Source of the DNA: Macropodus opercularis
Taxonomy: Eukaryota > Chordata > Actinopteri > Anabantiformes > Osphronemidae
Direction of reading: 5' to 3'
Assembly: GCA_030770545.1 (NCBI GenBank)
Contig: CM061107.1
Span: 9,227,001-9,291,000 of the forward strand
Length of the DNA stretch: 64,000 nucleotides
Under the pieces are notes generated by a model, which saw nothing but the letters and a program-made list of their open reading frames with translations, made no database searches and was not told where the DNA came from. Below are positions 1 through 14,180 of the stretch, one piece after another. Each line of letters starts with the position of its first letter. Position 1 is the stretch's first letter. A program made the position numbers and the translations under genes.

Positions 1-2100
1 CTTCTCAAACTGATACAATTAAGTTGAGGTTCCTCTGCCGCCCAGAGGTTAATGGCAGCTCTTGTTGCTCCCCTAGTTGGGAAATTAATCTCACTCCTAC
101 ACCGCTATTGTACATTTGTCACGTATTTGCCATCAGCGAGAGACAGAGGGGACAGTTTTACATTACATCCTTGTAAGGACAAGACAGTGGTTTGATCAAA
201 GCAGAGCGACGTTCGCCATGACGGCTACTGACGGATGATTGAGCCCTAGACACATAAACTAATTCAAACAATTCCTAAGAAAGCACTTTGCTGATTGGTG
301 AAGTTCGACCCCTTACTTGTTCATGTTAGTAAAGCTGTAAGAGTTTGTTTCCTCCACATTAAAAATTAACGCTTATCCTTAATGGTGATGGCACAAAGAA
401 CCTGGTGAGCTGTTAAAGCCACCCTTACATTATTAACACAAATAAACACTAGCCTCCGTAACTACAGGGGAAAGATTGCTGCGATGATGGTTTACATACA
501 TTATGCAAGAATATCTCACTGAGTTCCAGGTGATCATAAAAGGGTCAGTTGTCATGAATGTTTTTTGGTTTTTTTCTGAAGACACACAAAGCGAGAGAGA
601 CACACACGCGCGCACACACACACACACAGCTTAGGGGCGTAAATGACGCTTCTGTTTGTATTTGTTAAATTGATGTCCGGTTTCTCCGAGTTGCTTTTAA
701 CACTCCCAGAAAGACCATTACAATTAAAGGAGCACTGGCCAGAGTGAAGGGAAATGGAGAAGAGTGTGATGAGAGTAAAAGAGGAATGTCAGCACAAAGA
801 GTGGCAGAGATGCTTTTAGCCCCTCTCTGCAGGAGTAATGTCCAATTACTGCTTTGTTTGAGGCTACGGTCTCATACTGCCATCAGCTCACAAGCGCAGG
901 GTTATGGCCTTCTGCAATGGACCGATTGTCAGCTGCCATGGATCACAATCAGCCAGCGAGTCCTCAGGGCCATCCAGAGGAGAGGGGAATTACACCGAAT
1001 ATTCATGTTGTTTCACTTGGTAAACAGGCTGGAGAACTCTCAGGCAATGAATTTTAAGCATCATCATGAATAAAGCCTCCATCTACACATGTATTATGTC
1101 TCTGAGCTGTTTGCTTCAGTTCAGCTTTAGATTTTTCTCCTTTGACTTCACACGAGTAGGAGGAGACTGGAAGTAGACGCGCTGTTGTTTTATCTCCTCT
1201 GACTGTGACCAGCAGGTGGTACCAGACATTTACAGTAACTTTCTTGTACTTTTTTTCTTGTTCGCTGGTTCACATTTAAAGGCTATTACACTTGCGTGAT
1301 TGTCAAGTTGTCGGAGCAGAGAGACTGCCTTGTGTTTGCACCTTTGCTGTAGAGAGCATCAGAATCTGGTTGGTCACAAATGTTTTCAGTATATTACTGT
1401 GTTGGCATCAGTCATAGTCATAAGTCTCTTGAATTCTGATCAGGGTCTGAAATGAACTGGACCTTTAAATACTAACATTTGTGCAACAATGGGTTAACAG
1501 ATGAAATAGTCACTGAGGATGAAGTTCAACATTCAGTGCTGAGCTCATTCCTTGGCTTTGTGCTGTTCATCAGGTTAAATCCTGACAATTTCCCTCTTTC
1601 TCTGGTTTTATGTGTCTCTCTCCTTCTCTTTATTCTTTCATTTATCACGCTGACAACAGCACAGTCACTTTTGTGAAATAGAGAGAATTTTTCAGTCAGC
1701 TTTTCTGTCTCTGGCTCTTCCTCACTTCCCTTCAACGCTCTCAGCCCTGTAGACATGTGACTGTGTATGTCTGACCATCTTCGTGCGGACACGTTCGCGA
1801 TTTTTCATACATTTTCAGAAAGACATTTTGTTGCACATCTTTAAAAAGCTTTTCGAGGTGATGAGTTGATGCGTGGTGTGCAATTAATCGAGAAATGACT
1901 CGGATCCCATTCAAAATTCCACTGTATGAATCTTTAATTTTATTAATAGGGAAATTGATTTGCCAGGAAAAAAAAAAAGTTTTTTTTGTGTTTATTTAAT
2001 TTAAACAAACAACAAATTCGAAATGAATGAAAGTCATGGGTGGCATTTAGTGGAAAGAATATGATAACATTAATAATGACATAAACTGGTTATGATGAGG

Positions 2101-2123
2101 TGTGTGTGTGTGTGTGTGTGTGT
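2101..2123. repeat. (TG)n microsatellite
   Basis: Pure TG tract of about 11 units. Confidence 0.95.
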
Positions 2124-2737
2124 ATAATACCAAACGCACAAATGCAGGTTAATGTTGTGATACACACAGCTCATGGCCATGATAAATCCTCAGCTGTTAG
2201 ACTACCCCCGAACTGATATCTCAGATTTAATCTTAATCCCATGACACAGTCATGCTTCCAATAGAGCTCAGGGACGCTCCACAGCCTGCAAACGCACTCA
2301 CGCTATGTAAGTAGGAAACGCACACATCTGATAAGACAGAAACGGGGCTGATCCGAACACCATCTTGGTTTTTGAGCTTGGGTTAGTTTCTGTTGTCGCT
2401 GCTCGGATGGGCCTCACTCAGAGGTTGTCGATGATCCTTTCAGTCAGCAGAGGTGGCCTGTGGGAGCTTGAGGTGAAATACATGCCTCTAATTTCCAGCT
2501 GCCATGATCGTGTGATGATAGTGGTCAGCCCTTGAGCTATGCCAACCAAGCCACTGCTGGGGCCATTACCTTTTTAATTATGCCCTGTCCAGGCTTTCCA
2601 CGTGGAAGTCCCAAAGTTGCAGCACGAGAGGAAAAGTACTGTTATAAATGTCAGTCTGGATCCTTCCGCAAGCCGGAGTGATTCTGCTGCTTCATCAGTT
2701 ACACCGGCTCCACTGTACACTCTGCTGCAGTACAGCT

Positions 2738-2764
2738 TGTGTGTGTGTGTGTGTGTGTGTGTGT
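2738..2764. repeat. (TG)n microsatellite
   Basis: Pure TG tract of about 13 units. Confidence 0.95.
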
Positions 2765-2903
2765 TCATGTGCAGATGAGCAGAGGTGACAGCCAGCTTTT
2801 CCTTCTTTCCACTCTGGTTTAGAAACTCCCACCATCTAAAATGTAAAATGTTGTTTACAAAATGCAGCAGCTGAAAATCGGAGCAGAGAGTAAACCTGTG
2901 GCA

Positions 2904-2940
2904 CCTCCTCCTCCTCCTCCTCCTCCTGCTGCTGCTGCAG
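2904..2940. repeat. (CCT)n-(GCT)n compound triplet repeat
   Basis: About eight CCT units run directly into four GCT/GCA units. Confidence 0.9.
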
Positions 2941-5900
2941 CTCCTCTCAGCTGAACGTGCTGTAGAATAGTCCTCAGCCCATAATCTTCCCTTGACCTCA
3001 GCCCAGTGTTGTGAGAACCTCAGTAGTGGATGTAGTAGTAATAATAATAATATAATATGGCCTCTGCTGTAGATGGCCGGTATGAGAAAACGCGTTGCCC
3101 TCGCTATGTATGTCAGCTGCTCTTAGCTCTCCACTGAATCCACACATGTTCAGCTATGTAAGCCTCGGGGAAGAAAGTTTCAGCGTAGCGTGGCTCAGAG
3201 TTGCAAATGTAGTGCTTTCAACACACTTAAAGAACTGCTTAATAAATAATAGCCACCCTCTCTCCCACCCCTCACCCTCCAACATAATAAATCCATTACT
3301 ACGGCAGACTATATAGTTTCTCCTGTTTTTACTCAATAATTGATGAAGACAAACTCCTCCAGGCGCTAATTAGATCAACAGGAAATTAGTATTTATTGGA
3401 ATAGAGGCCTCTGGAAAAGGTCATATTGAATATTTGCTCAACATCTAGCCTTCCATGCAAGTCTCTCATGGTTATGTAAAGGTTTTAATGGAAAGTCTAT
3501 TGCCCAATACAGACGGCAGCATTTGAACAGTGTTGGATGAGAAAGGGAGGAGAGAAAAGCTACAGTAGGCAAAGACGAGGGAGAAAAAAGAGAGACGGGC
3601 TAAATTACAGTGGAGGAAACAAAGACCAGACAACAGCCGACAAAAATAAGTGTAGAGCAGCAACAATCAAAAATCTCATGCATCTGCACCGTAGACCTAC
3701 ATTTATTCACTGCAGCTGCCATCAATGCAGCTTTTTCACACTTTTAGATGATTTTAGATAGTTGTGTAGCTCTTTGCAGCTTAATTGTGATGCACTAATG
3801 TCTAGGAAGACGTTTCTGGGATGTCTCATGTTCACGTTCTCGTATGCGAAACCCACCTTGAACCACCTTTTACTAGGCTCCACCTGAAAAAGGAATGTTT
3901 GCACACCAAGGTCAAACCAGACTTTTGATGAGTTATTAAATCACAGGAAGCTGTTAATATGATCAGAAATTCTTTTATGTTGATGCATCTTGCTGAGGAT
4001 GTCTGCTGCCGCCCTTCAAGACTCATTAATTCATGTCTATACTGTGCTTTAACTGCCGTTTTTCATTCAAAACTTTCCTCTGCACATTCTGAAAGGTTTA
4101 TGATATGTAGGAATCTTTAAACTGTGTGATCTTCAGATGTAAGATCGTGCTGTATATGCCCAGCTTTTGTGTTTGCATGTGCATATAATAATTCATAAAA
4201 ATAAAAGTTTTTAATTTAATTCAATATAAAAATCTCATGCTATGAATGCAAATTTCTTTTTTATGTTTCCTTTTCAAAAAAGCTGTAGATAACAGGGATT
4301 TAGTCAGAACAGTACAGTGTAGACAGAATATTCATTGCACAGAACGTGCTCGTCACACAGTGCAGCTCTCAGGTCCACTGACACAGTCTTGCCTTCCTGC
4401 TGGGGACAGCAGCAGATTACCTTTCCCAGCGAGTCAGTGGAGGGGAATGATTCTCGGATCAATCTCTCTGTCTTTATTTCTCCGATATTCCTCCCCCAAA
4501 TTCTTCGAGTCTCACTTCTTGACTCCATCGCTCCTTCATTCGTTTCCCTCCTCCTGCTACATTCTGCTATTCCATCTGGGCTTCATCTTCCCTTCTCTCA
4601 TTTACTAAAGCAGGCGCGAGGGGTAGCTCGCGGGGGGGGGTGCACCTCCTGCTCATCTTTCCCCCATCACACCACTCGTTCAGGTGGAGGGTAGAGTGAT
4701 TAGGATAGGAGCATGGGAGGAGTGGCGCGGGACAGAGGCAGGAGGATGAGCGAGAGATGAAATACACAATGAAGATGTGCTTCACTTCCTACAGTGTCTT
4801 TGCTTTGGATGGTGTGAAGGGAGAGCGGAAAGCAGATGGAAGAGACGATGGAATTGAAGACTGAATTAAACCCCATCCTCTTTCTTCTCCTATCATCTAT
4901 TGTACTATTGTTCTCTTCTCAGTTGTCCCTTTCTCATTGTTTCATGTGAGTCCTTGTTCCCCTTGTCATTTTATTCCTTCCTTCGTCTTTTGTCTTCATC
5001 TTCACCTTTTTTTATTTGACAACTTGTTCTGAGTTTCATTTCTCCCCGTCTCCTCGCTCTTCTCTCACTCTTTTTCATTTCTCTAGCCCTACTTCATGTA
5101 TTGGTTCTGCCTGTTGTCTTCTCTCTTCCCACATCCTTCACTCCTTTGACCCATGCTTCATTCCACTTGTTTGTAGACTTTTTGTCCTTTCTTTCTTATT
5201 CCTTTATTCTTATGTCTATGACGCTCCACCTCTAGTGCTACCACACAAGCATCGCCTTCAGCTGTTTCTCTGTGCCCTGGTTACTGTTACTGTATATCCG
5301 TCGGCCTCCCTGTTGTGGTGACACTGTGACAGCTGTATGCCAACCCGATCACATCCTGTCTTTGATCATTCTCCGAGTTTCCCATTGCGGGTAATGAGGG
5401 CTCCAGGGTTCACATACTGCAGCTTCTACACCACAATACTTTACCTACACTACTCTTTCATCACATGCATCCTGAAAAGCTCAAGTGCAACCAAAACGTT
5501 GTCATCAAATGTAGGCGGATTATTATTTATCAAGGGTCCTGTACTGTCAAACGGGAGACCTGAGCTTAAGTCTACAGTCTCGTGTGAGGTTGGGTTTGCT
5601 TTTAGGTGAACTGAAACATTTTGTGGCCACAGTAATTCCTGACCCTGACAGTGATTCCTGTATCCGAAGGATATTATGGGAATTGACGAAAATTCTGGCT
5701 GTCAAAAGCGTGATCCGACATCCCAACAAAATATTTGTGATTTGCCGAAGACCTCATCTACAATCTCTCTGCTTCTCACTTTGCTTTTCATTCTCGCTGT
5801 CGTTCTATTTGCCTCTTTTGATGCTTACTCATTCTCTTCATTTCTAATAATACTTATGTCACTGAAGGAGGTTTTGTCTGCTGTAACTGTAAAAATGTAA

Positions 5901-6681
5901 AAGCTATCCATCCTCTGAAGCCTTGTATTTGTGATCAAGTTGTATTGTTATGCATTTTGTAGAAAACAAGGACAGATGTTGGGCCCAATTGAAAGCACAG
6001 TAGCAAATAATCTCTAATGGCCAGTAAGCGCTGAAAGACTCAGTGAGCCAGGGAGGCAGACGCACTTGGACTCTCGCCTCCCTGAGTTTAGACCCATTCA
6101 TTGTAAAATACATTTAAAATAAGTGAAAGCAACATGATCTACTGTCACATCCATATCCTGACAGCTGCTTTTTTTATCCAAACACACGTCAGCAGACAGA
6201 AGACAAGTGCAGTCTCCAGTGCTGCGTACGTGAACGAGCAGGCTCCTGTAAAAGAGCCCGGCGCACCGTGTTTGGCTTCACGCCGACATCCTGTTTGCCC
6301 TCAAACATCGTCAAGCTGTTGATTCAGTTACTGGCATTTACCTTTGTATATTGAAGCCATCTGTATGTCGGGAAACAATAGGAAAGAGACATTTGCAAAC
6401 TTAGCCCTTAACACTTATCGATTTTCTATTTTATTTGCAACCCTTTTCCCTTCGTTTCCATCTGATTGTTCTGATCTTCTGGTCTTTTCATGTATTTCTC
6501 TTCTTTTGGTTTGTCTTCATTATCTATCTTGACTACATTTTTTTTTCTTCCATCAACTCATTCTGCTTATTCTCTGTGTTTCGGGAGCCTTGTCACTCTG
6601 CTTTCCTCTTTCTCTGCGGCCTATCACAGAACTGGAGTAATGAATTTCTCCTCCTGTTCAAATTCGGCTACGGAAAAATAT

Positions 6682-6698
6682 GGGGGGGGGGGGGGGGG
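6682..6698. repeat. G17 homopolymer
   Basis: Seventeen G in a row. Assembly length is often unreliable in such runs. Confidence 0.9.
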
Positions 6699-7106
6699 AC
6701 AAAGAGTGAGAAAGATGGTGTTAATATTGATCTTAGTTAATTAGATTCCCATTGTAGTCCCGTGGGAGACTGGGGTGTTTGAGTCCAGACGGAGGAAAAC
6801 AGAGCCTGAATTAGACGGAATTCTTTTTTAAATAGAAGCTTGTTTGGACTCAGTGAAGAAATCAGTGGTTCTTATACAGTATTTGATATATTTAAACCTC
6901 TCCCTCTGCTTTCCTCATTTTAATATGTCCTTTTTGTTTTTGCTCAGGCATTTTGATATTCTGAGGTTATTTGCATTTTGTTTTTCTGCCTGCGCGCGTG
7001 TACTGCGTGTACGTTCCGTCCAATCAGAGCCAACATAAATCACCGTGATTCAGCTCCAATGAACACATGCGGTTGCCTTTAAAAGATGGAAATGGCTGCT
7101 ATACAA

Positions 7107-7109
<3 letters not shown>

Positions 7110-7149
<40 letters not shown>
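7110..7149. repeat. (TG)n microsatellite
   Basis: Pure TG tract of about 20 units. Confidence 0.95.
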
Positions 7150-7152
<3 letters not shown>

Positions 7153-7871
7153 GTGAGACAATGTGTATAGAAGAAAGAGGTTTGGAATTTCCGTTCATAT
7201 TTTACAGAGTTTCACTCAAAGGCGTAAAACTTTGTCTAAAGACACTCTACACAGGCCACACTAGACAGCTTTACGTAAAGAAAGGGGATGTAATCGTCCC
7301 ACTGCGCTCTTGACCCAGTTCCAACTTACAGAGGCACCTACAGTATCAACTGGAAGGACGAAGGGTTTTACTGATTCTGTAGAAGGGAAGTCATTTGCTT
7401 TGTGTAAAGCTACATGTTGTGTTATCAGATTCATCTCTTCAGGGGTTGTGTCTCGCCACCACTACCAAACCTGCTTACGGTGCCAATTGCCACAACGAGG
7501 CTCATTTGATTCAGTGAGTGATTGATTGTGTGACTGATGGCGGCTCCGTTCCCTCCTCCTACCCCTGCCGCCCTTTTTTTTTTTTTTCTTCTTCTTACCT
7601 CTTGGTTCTACCATCTCACCTGTCCAAATAGCTGACACCCGTCTCTCCATCTGGACTCACTCGCAGATCTGACTGACAGCCGACCTAGACCATCCATCCA
7701 CCGACACACCCCCACCTCCACTTATTCATGCCATCACTTTGCATTCTTAAGTGAATCCTTTTAATAAATGCCTGGTTGCTTAATGGGGAAGATACTTTGT
7801 TTCCGAATGCCTGACTCTGGGCAATAAGGGCTTTCTTTATCAAGAGGCCAAGCCGCCAGGTTGGAATTAAT

Positions 7872-7893
7872 TGTGTGTGTGTGTGTGTGTGTG
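7872..7893. repeat. (TG)n microsatellite
   Basis: Pure TG tract of about 11 units. Confidence 0.95.
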
Positions 7894-8866
7894 GTTTGTG
7901 TTAGACCTGTCTTTCTGTCCATCTGTGTGGCTTTCACCACCTTGTCCTATTCATCTCTGTCTGACAGTGTGAAGAGTGAAGCCTCTGCTGCAGACCTGCT
8001 AGAAGAAGCTGTTTTCATTCCTTTAATCTGCTTTGTCTGCAAAGTAGTATTTGATCGATACTTGGGTGTGCCACCGCTGGCTTTTTATTAAAAATCTGAT
8101 ATTGCTCAGTCAGTCTTGTCAGGCTGATGGGTATTATTCAGTTTCCTTTTGTTGCATATTTTTATGAGCTCTTGGATCAATGCTGAACGGGTTGTCTTTA
8201 TTATCTGCCAGTTGTTTTTAATAAACATAACAATATCTAAAAGAATATTGTACCAGTAATGTATGAAGCCTGGTTAACGTGTGCTAGCTCATCAATAAGC
8301 CCTCTTTTACTGTCCGACATGTGTCCATCCATTTTCATGTACGTTTATTGCAGTGACTTGCTCAAGCATCAGTTTGGTATCGTGTTTTTAAAATGATTAT
8401 TATCTGCACAGGGGTTCTGGTGGTCAAGTCTTTCCTGATTTCATCCCACAATGTGACTGGTACCAACAGCAACACTACAGGTACCAAGGTACCCCTGGGT
8501 GTTGGTACTGACATGTCAAGCATGTCAGCTGGTTGTGTGAAATACTCGCTGCCTACCTGGGAAAGGTTCTCTTATCCCCTAACCTGAAGATTTTGTGCCT
8601 AACACTAACTTGTATATTTGTAGCATATGCACTTCTATATAAAGTCAGCTAAAGTTTCTGTGTTGTATCTTGCTCTGATGAGATGCCCGAAAGGCAGCCG
8701 CCGTCAGTCCCGTGAAGTCGAGTAGTGGCGCTGATGACAAACATGTCGTTCCACAGATGTCTTCTCTAATGTGTCACAGGAGAGTTTAGGGAACTTATGT
8801 GGGCCTGTGTGTATAACTGGGTGTTTCAGTGTGTCTGGATATGGCAAATGAGACAATGCACATCAC

Positions 8867-8869
<3 letters not shown>

Positions 8870-8904
<35 letters not shown>
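8870..8904. repeat. (TG)n microsatellite
   Basis: Pure TG tract of about 17 units. A second lies 130 bases downstream in the same orientation. Confidence 0.95.
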
Positions 8905-8906
<2 letters not shown>

Positions 8907-9033
8907 TGTATGTGTTCTTGCCTGTGTGTTGCGCATCACAGTGTTATTCCCCTCTGATAGTGCTCTGATTGACTTCATCTGTCTCTCATCAAGCTCCTCT
9001 TAGCCCTGCTGCTCGGAACACACCAAAACAACA

Positions 9034-9035
<2 letters not shown>

Positions 9036-9074
<39 letters not shown>
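9036..9074. repeat. (TG)n microsatellite
   Basis: Pure TG tract of about 19 units. Confidence 0.95.
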
Positions 9075-9077
<3 letters not shown>

Positions 9078-11089
9078 CACACCAGCCTCATTAAATCATC
9101 AGACAACAAACCTCCACATCCCAAATCCCAAACATGCTTCTGCAGTACACTGTACCAGCTAGAAATCAAACCTGATACATTATGAAATCTCACTGCGATC
9201 ACTGTCAACGCCTGCTGATTTATGAGGCAAAGCAGGTGGGGTTTATGGGTTTACATCCTCTCAGCAACGGGTTTAAAGTCAAGGTACTTTCCTTGCTTTA
9301 GTAAGCAATGTCAGTGAAAATACTCCATGGCAGTGTCTTTTGTCAAATCCCATTTATTTAACAATGATCTACTTAGTTAGTTTGCGTTATATGTTTATGT
9401 TTTAAAGGATTTATTTTAACTTCAGGAAGTTGTTATATAGTATATTACTAGAGAAGATGTTTAAGAGATGTTTAACTGTACAGGACCTTGATTCTGATGT
9501 TAACCATGAGCTGCAATCTGAAAATGCAGAGCAACACAGTAACTTCAGTAGTATCCACCCTCATGCTTACTCAGTGTTAAGGCCCTTAAGTAATGAACAG
9601 CTCTCATGGTTTGCTGATAAAACTAGTGTATGACTATATGTCAACTAGTCCTCGGAAAACCTTCCTGTTAATCGACTAGTCAGTAAATGAATGATGCAAT
9701 TAATAGATGTGCCAGGATGCAGTTTTGCTTGCTGTGTCTTGGATGAGAGTCAGGGATGAATGAGGGTAACCCTCGTTTTTAATATGTCAGCCAATAACGG
9801 AACGGGGGGGTGAGGGGAAGTTGTGATGTCGTAGTAGAAAGGCTATCAGCACTAGCGTTGTTGTGAAGAAGAGCACAAATCTGTATACCTGTACACACAC
9901 GATCACGGAGCCTGAAAAGCTGCTGAAGGTGCAGTTTCCCCGAGTGGGTGGGGTACTGTAACCGCCCACCATTTAATTGCCTCTGCCGCGTTACTGGGCA
10001 GCTTCTAGTACAACAGGTGTGAAGACGAACGTGACGTGTTTGTTCTATTGTTGGAGTTTATATCTAAACTCTGGTACGTGCTGTAGAGGTGGCGCCTGCA
10101 CACACGTAGAATTATTTGCATTCCAAGACGCCGGCGTGTGCTTCAAGTGTTGCGCTGCGTTCAGATGAAGATAGCGGCTTGTTGTGTGCCTCAGAGTCTG
10201 TCTCAGCTAAAACGATGATTAAAGGGTCTTGCCCTTTAAATAGACAATCCTGTTGACCCAATTTAGAGTTGTGATCAATCCAGGACTCATCACTTTCATT
10301 GAGACGCCAAGGATCGATTTTCTCTTTTCTGCCGCTCCTGCCTGCCTGCTGGTACACAGAATGAGCAGGGAGGGCAGCTAAGGAAAGCAATTAGGTCTGC
10401 TAAACACATACTGTATGCATATGCACGCATGCATTACATGGAGGCTTGCTATGTGTAACGGCAGGAGTGCCTGTCAATTCCAGTATAAGAGAGGATAGAT
10501 ATTTACCTACACATATTAAATGCAAAAAGACATATGACCATGAAAATAACTGACTTGTATGAATATCTGGATGTGAGCTATTGTGTATTTTATTTTGCTT
10601 ACTGCCAAACCTCATAATATATTTTTTTCCACTATGTTGTTGAGACATCATGTTATCTTGTGGACTGCGTAGTTTCTGTTTAACTGTAACATAAACAGCT
10701 AGAAGGTTTTATTTATTATTATTTAAATGCCTTAAAATAACGTTGCAAAAGAACAACAGGAGAAACTAGGAGGAGTGTAGGGTAAGAAATAGTGTCAGAC
10801 CATTCTGTCCACAGAGCTTATGGATTCCTGAAGAACATACTGCACCCTGCATTTCAAATATCATCCTTTGAGTGTGTGGATTATATAGTGTGTAAATAAG
10901 CTTTTGTTAGCCGCTGCTACATTGAGGACTACATCGCTGTAGCTTTGTCTGCTTTGCTACTGAATAAGAGCCATGATTCAGGATCTTGGTCTCCTGCCTA
11001 CCTTTAACCCTCCGTGTACAGCAAACTCCAATGACCTCACGGTTCCAATACTTTTAGAGGGCACTGTACCTCAGCTCAGACTCAGTCTG

Positions 11090-11235
11090 GCAAGGTTAAT
11101 GGGGTCTGTTCAAACTGGCTTACTGCTGTTAATGGAGTGCCGCAGGGCCCCGTGCTTAATACACTGATATTCTCTCAACATTTATAATTTAGTCAAGATC
11201 GCGCAGATTTTGTTGATGATATAATTTCATAGGAC
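11090..11235 (+). pseudogene. Degenerate LINE reverse-transcriptase fragment
   Basis: From 11128 the frame reads VNGVPQGPVLNTLIFS, a clear match in form to the GVPQGSVLGPLLF motif of non-LTR retrotransposon reverse transcriptases. In the same frame, about ten codons after an internal stop, it reads FVDD, matching the (F/Y)ADD catalytic box, at the end of 11220. Spacing between the motifs is shorter than in intact elements. The reading frame decays on both sides, and no endonuclease or 3' tail was recognised. The clade (L2-, Rex- or jockey-like) cannot be settled from so short a piece. Confidence 0.6.
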
Positions 11236-11981
11236 TGTCCACACATGTTCGCAGAGGCACGGTTCACAACCTTCACCTCCAACAGTAACGTAATAATCAT
11301 ATTAAAATGTTTGACGAGCTCCAATAAAGTTCAGATTAGAAGATTGAGACTAAAAGAAAATGAGCTTTTATGTCTCTAAGCAGCAGTCAAGTGTCCAGTG
11401 TGTATTCTTAATGTAGACGAGCAAACAAGACGCCTGGTGGCATTACAATGTTGACCCAAGGAGTCATTCATGCACCGAACAAAAGCAGTTATGCTCTCAA
11501 CCTATTTAAAAGAAGCCATTAACTTTGAATGTGTCTGAATACACACGTAGACAAAACATCCACAGCCATCAGACAACACCTCAAGCATGCAAATGGCACT
11601 GAGCTTGAAATGAACATCTATAATATTGGATGGTGAGAGCTTCAACGGGCGTTATTCCACTCAGTCTGTGTGTGTGTGTGGTGTACGGCCCACTCCGTGC
11701 AACATTGTGGTTTCAAACCTCCCTCTCCTAGCGCGTGAGATGTCTTCTTTTTTTTTTTTTCCACACACAAGGATGGATGGAAGAAGGGAAGGTATCAAAA
11801 CGTAATGAATATTTTACAAGTCTTGCGTTCCACTACCCCACAGCAAGAAGTCCCCAATGGTGTAAAGTATATGAGTAAGAAAAGATTCAAGTTTGACAGC
11901 CACCACAGTGGGTTTCTCTGGACTTCACATCTTGGGTCTTCAACTGTGAGTCATGGCTGTTTCATGCCAGCTGTACAAACT

Positions 11982-12000
11982 CACACACACACACACACAC
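11982..12000. repeat. (CA)n microsatellite
   Basis: Pure CA tract of about 9 units. Confidence 0.9.
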
Positions 12001-13994
12001 TGAACCAGAGTAAAAAATATAATAATAATAAGGATTTCTCTCCTATCCTGCAGCACCAAACACCCAACTTGGAACTCCATCTCCAAATCAAGCTAGAGAT
12101 ACACCAATAAGCTCTGTCTGACATAGGCTCAGCACAACATTTAATATATATTATCGTCACATGAACGTACGACCTCCTGATCATTTACTTTGTCTCTTTC
12201 ATTACTGGATTCCAGAGTATCTTTCTGAATGTGTGACTGTGCTGTAGGAACATTATTACACACTTCATCATTTTAAATCTGCTCATCAGTCTTTGAGTGG
12301 CGTTCATCAGTCAACTGCACAAATCTGGATGGTACATGCAAACAAACAAATGCGCAACGTGGACAGAACACACGAGGACCAACTCCAACACGGCTGCCTC
12401 GCTCGCTCAGTGATAGACGCAACCCCCCACACCCCCGTCGCCCAGTTCTCATCAATCCATCTCTTTCATCCCGCTCTCAGTATATCTGGTCTCATCCAGG
12501 CCGTTGTGTATCACTTGCCTTACGCATTGACAGGCCATCCATCTGTCTGCTGTGATGAAGGAGGCTTTTGTGGATAGCTTTAGCCGTAAGCGGACACACA
12601 AGACTCTGATTTCCTCAAACGTAGTCCCGGGATTGTGATGCCATTGATCAGCATAGCAGTGTGAATGTCGTAACCTCTGGAAGGAATGTAGTTTCGATTG
12701 ACATACATGCCAGACAGCGAAGGGGCCACACAAACAATAATGAGGAGCAGTGGAGCAGCACAGAGCGTGTATCCATCAAATGCACCCTGAAAAGCTCAGC
12801 GGTGCCGTCCACAGACGATACAGCGGCTTTCAGAATGTGAGCTCACCCTCCGCTGTCCATGTGAAGTTTGAATAAGCAGCACTTTGTAGCGTGTATCATT
12901 TTAACATTTAGGATCAGAAAGCACATTCATCCTACACACTGTTTATGTAAAGCAGCGTACTACATACCGTACTGAGATTTTTCTGTCTCTGTAAGTTCGT
13001 CTTTCCAGAAAGCATCTATTCCATATAGTCAAATTCCTCCCCGTCAGCACAGTGCTGGAGAGCCTCGTGATCTATTACAGGCCAAATGACACACAGGATG
13101 ATCTATGGGATGTGGATCTCTGTGAGGACTGATCACTCCACAATCTCTGCTCAATATCAGAAATACAAAGGCAATTTTTAACCTTCCCCCAAGACACCAC
13201 AGGGGATCATTCCTGCTGGTTTTATCAAAACGGGACGACGCTATGTTTGTTTAATTAGGTGAGCACCAATAATGAGGACTATGTACAGAGAGGAGGCTTG
13301 AAGGTGACCGTTTTATCAAGGTGTAACGTGCTGCCTGCATACCTTTAGCCATTATGAGACCGATTGTTGAGCCAGTTTGTCGATTAAATGTATGTTTAAC
13401 AATTACAACCGTTACTGTCCGAGTAAATGTCAACTGTCAAGATGTACAGTATCTAGTCATATATAAATAAAACGTTCATGTCTTTTAGTGAATGACAAAA
13501 GCTATTTTGTTTTCTGGCCCACAAACCGACTGTGTTCAAACGATCCCCTCACACTCTGGAGCCCCAAGAAATTGCGTGTCACACAAACAGTATAGACAAA
13601 AACTCTCTTTTATTTTTTTCAAATATTCATAAGCTTCGTATTTTTAAAATGGAAATGTTACGTTTCCTTCGACATTTCAAAGCCTAAAATGTTAAACCTT
13701 TCCTTCAACTAAAGCCACACTGAGTCTGAGATGTATGAAGAAGTTATGACTAAAATTCAAACATATATTTTTACCTTTTGTGAAAGCAGCTATCTTTTGT
13801 ATCTCTGGGCAGGAATGACGGTGAGAGTGGAGCCGTAGTCTTCGCTGCACTAGTAGCTCCTCCTCCTTCTATTCCATCTCTTTCTGCCACACTGTTGTTT
13901 TCCTCTTCCTCCACTTCTTCACTCTTTTTGTTACTTCTTCAATCTCTCCATCTCCATTCATCCATCTCCCCTCTCATTCTCTTTCTGTCCTGCA

Positions 13995-14180
13995 GCTACA
14001 ATAGCAATGAGATATTTTGCATTAAGGCTCTGACTGGCTGGGCTAAATGGAGCAGTGTGCAATTAGTTTTGTGAGTACTTATCTCATTAAAGTAAATGAA
14101 TTATTGATTTAACGACACTCATGCTTTTAGAGGCAGGCAAGCTGCTATTATGACTCTCTTCTGTTGTTTGAAAGGACACT
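13995..14180. promoter_or_regulatory. Enhancer-like AT-rich block
   Basis: A non-repetitive block with several homeodomain-type cores (CAATTAG, CATTAA, AATTATTGA) and no coding frame. It resembles conserved non-coding elements of vertebrate developmental loci in composition only. Confidence 0.25.

Larger units (their letters stand above)
1..7109. other. Gene-free stretch
   Basis: No exon, RNA gene or mobile element was recognised. It contains microsatellites, a triplet repeat, a long pyrimidine-rich stretch (about 4480-5230) and a G17 run. Open frames reach about 120 codons, mostly in the pyrimidine-rich part, and carry no domain. Confidence 0.6.
7150..11089. other. Gene-free stretch
   Basis: Nothing coding was recognised. 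It contains (TG)n tracts. A CTAGTC-containing stretch near 9640-9690 could be old repeat sequence but is not identifiable. Confidence 0.6.

Noticed and set aside
9640..9700. CTAGTC/ATCGACTAGTC stretch as a hAT-type remnant (also ATTAATCGAG near 62515)
   Set aside because: Reminiscent of fish repeat sequence, but no terminal repeats, target duplication or transposase could be seen.
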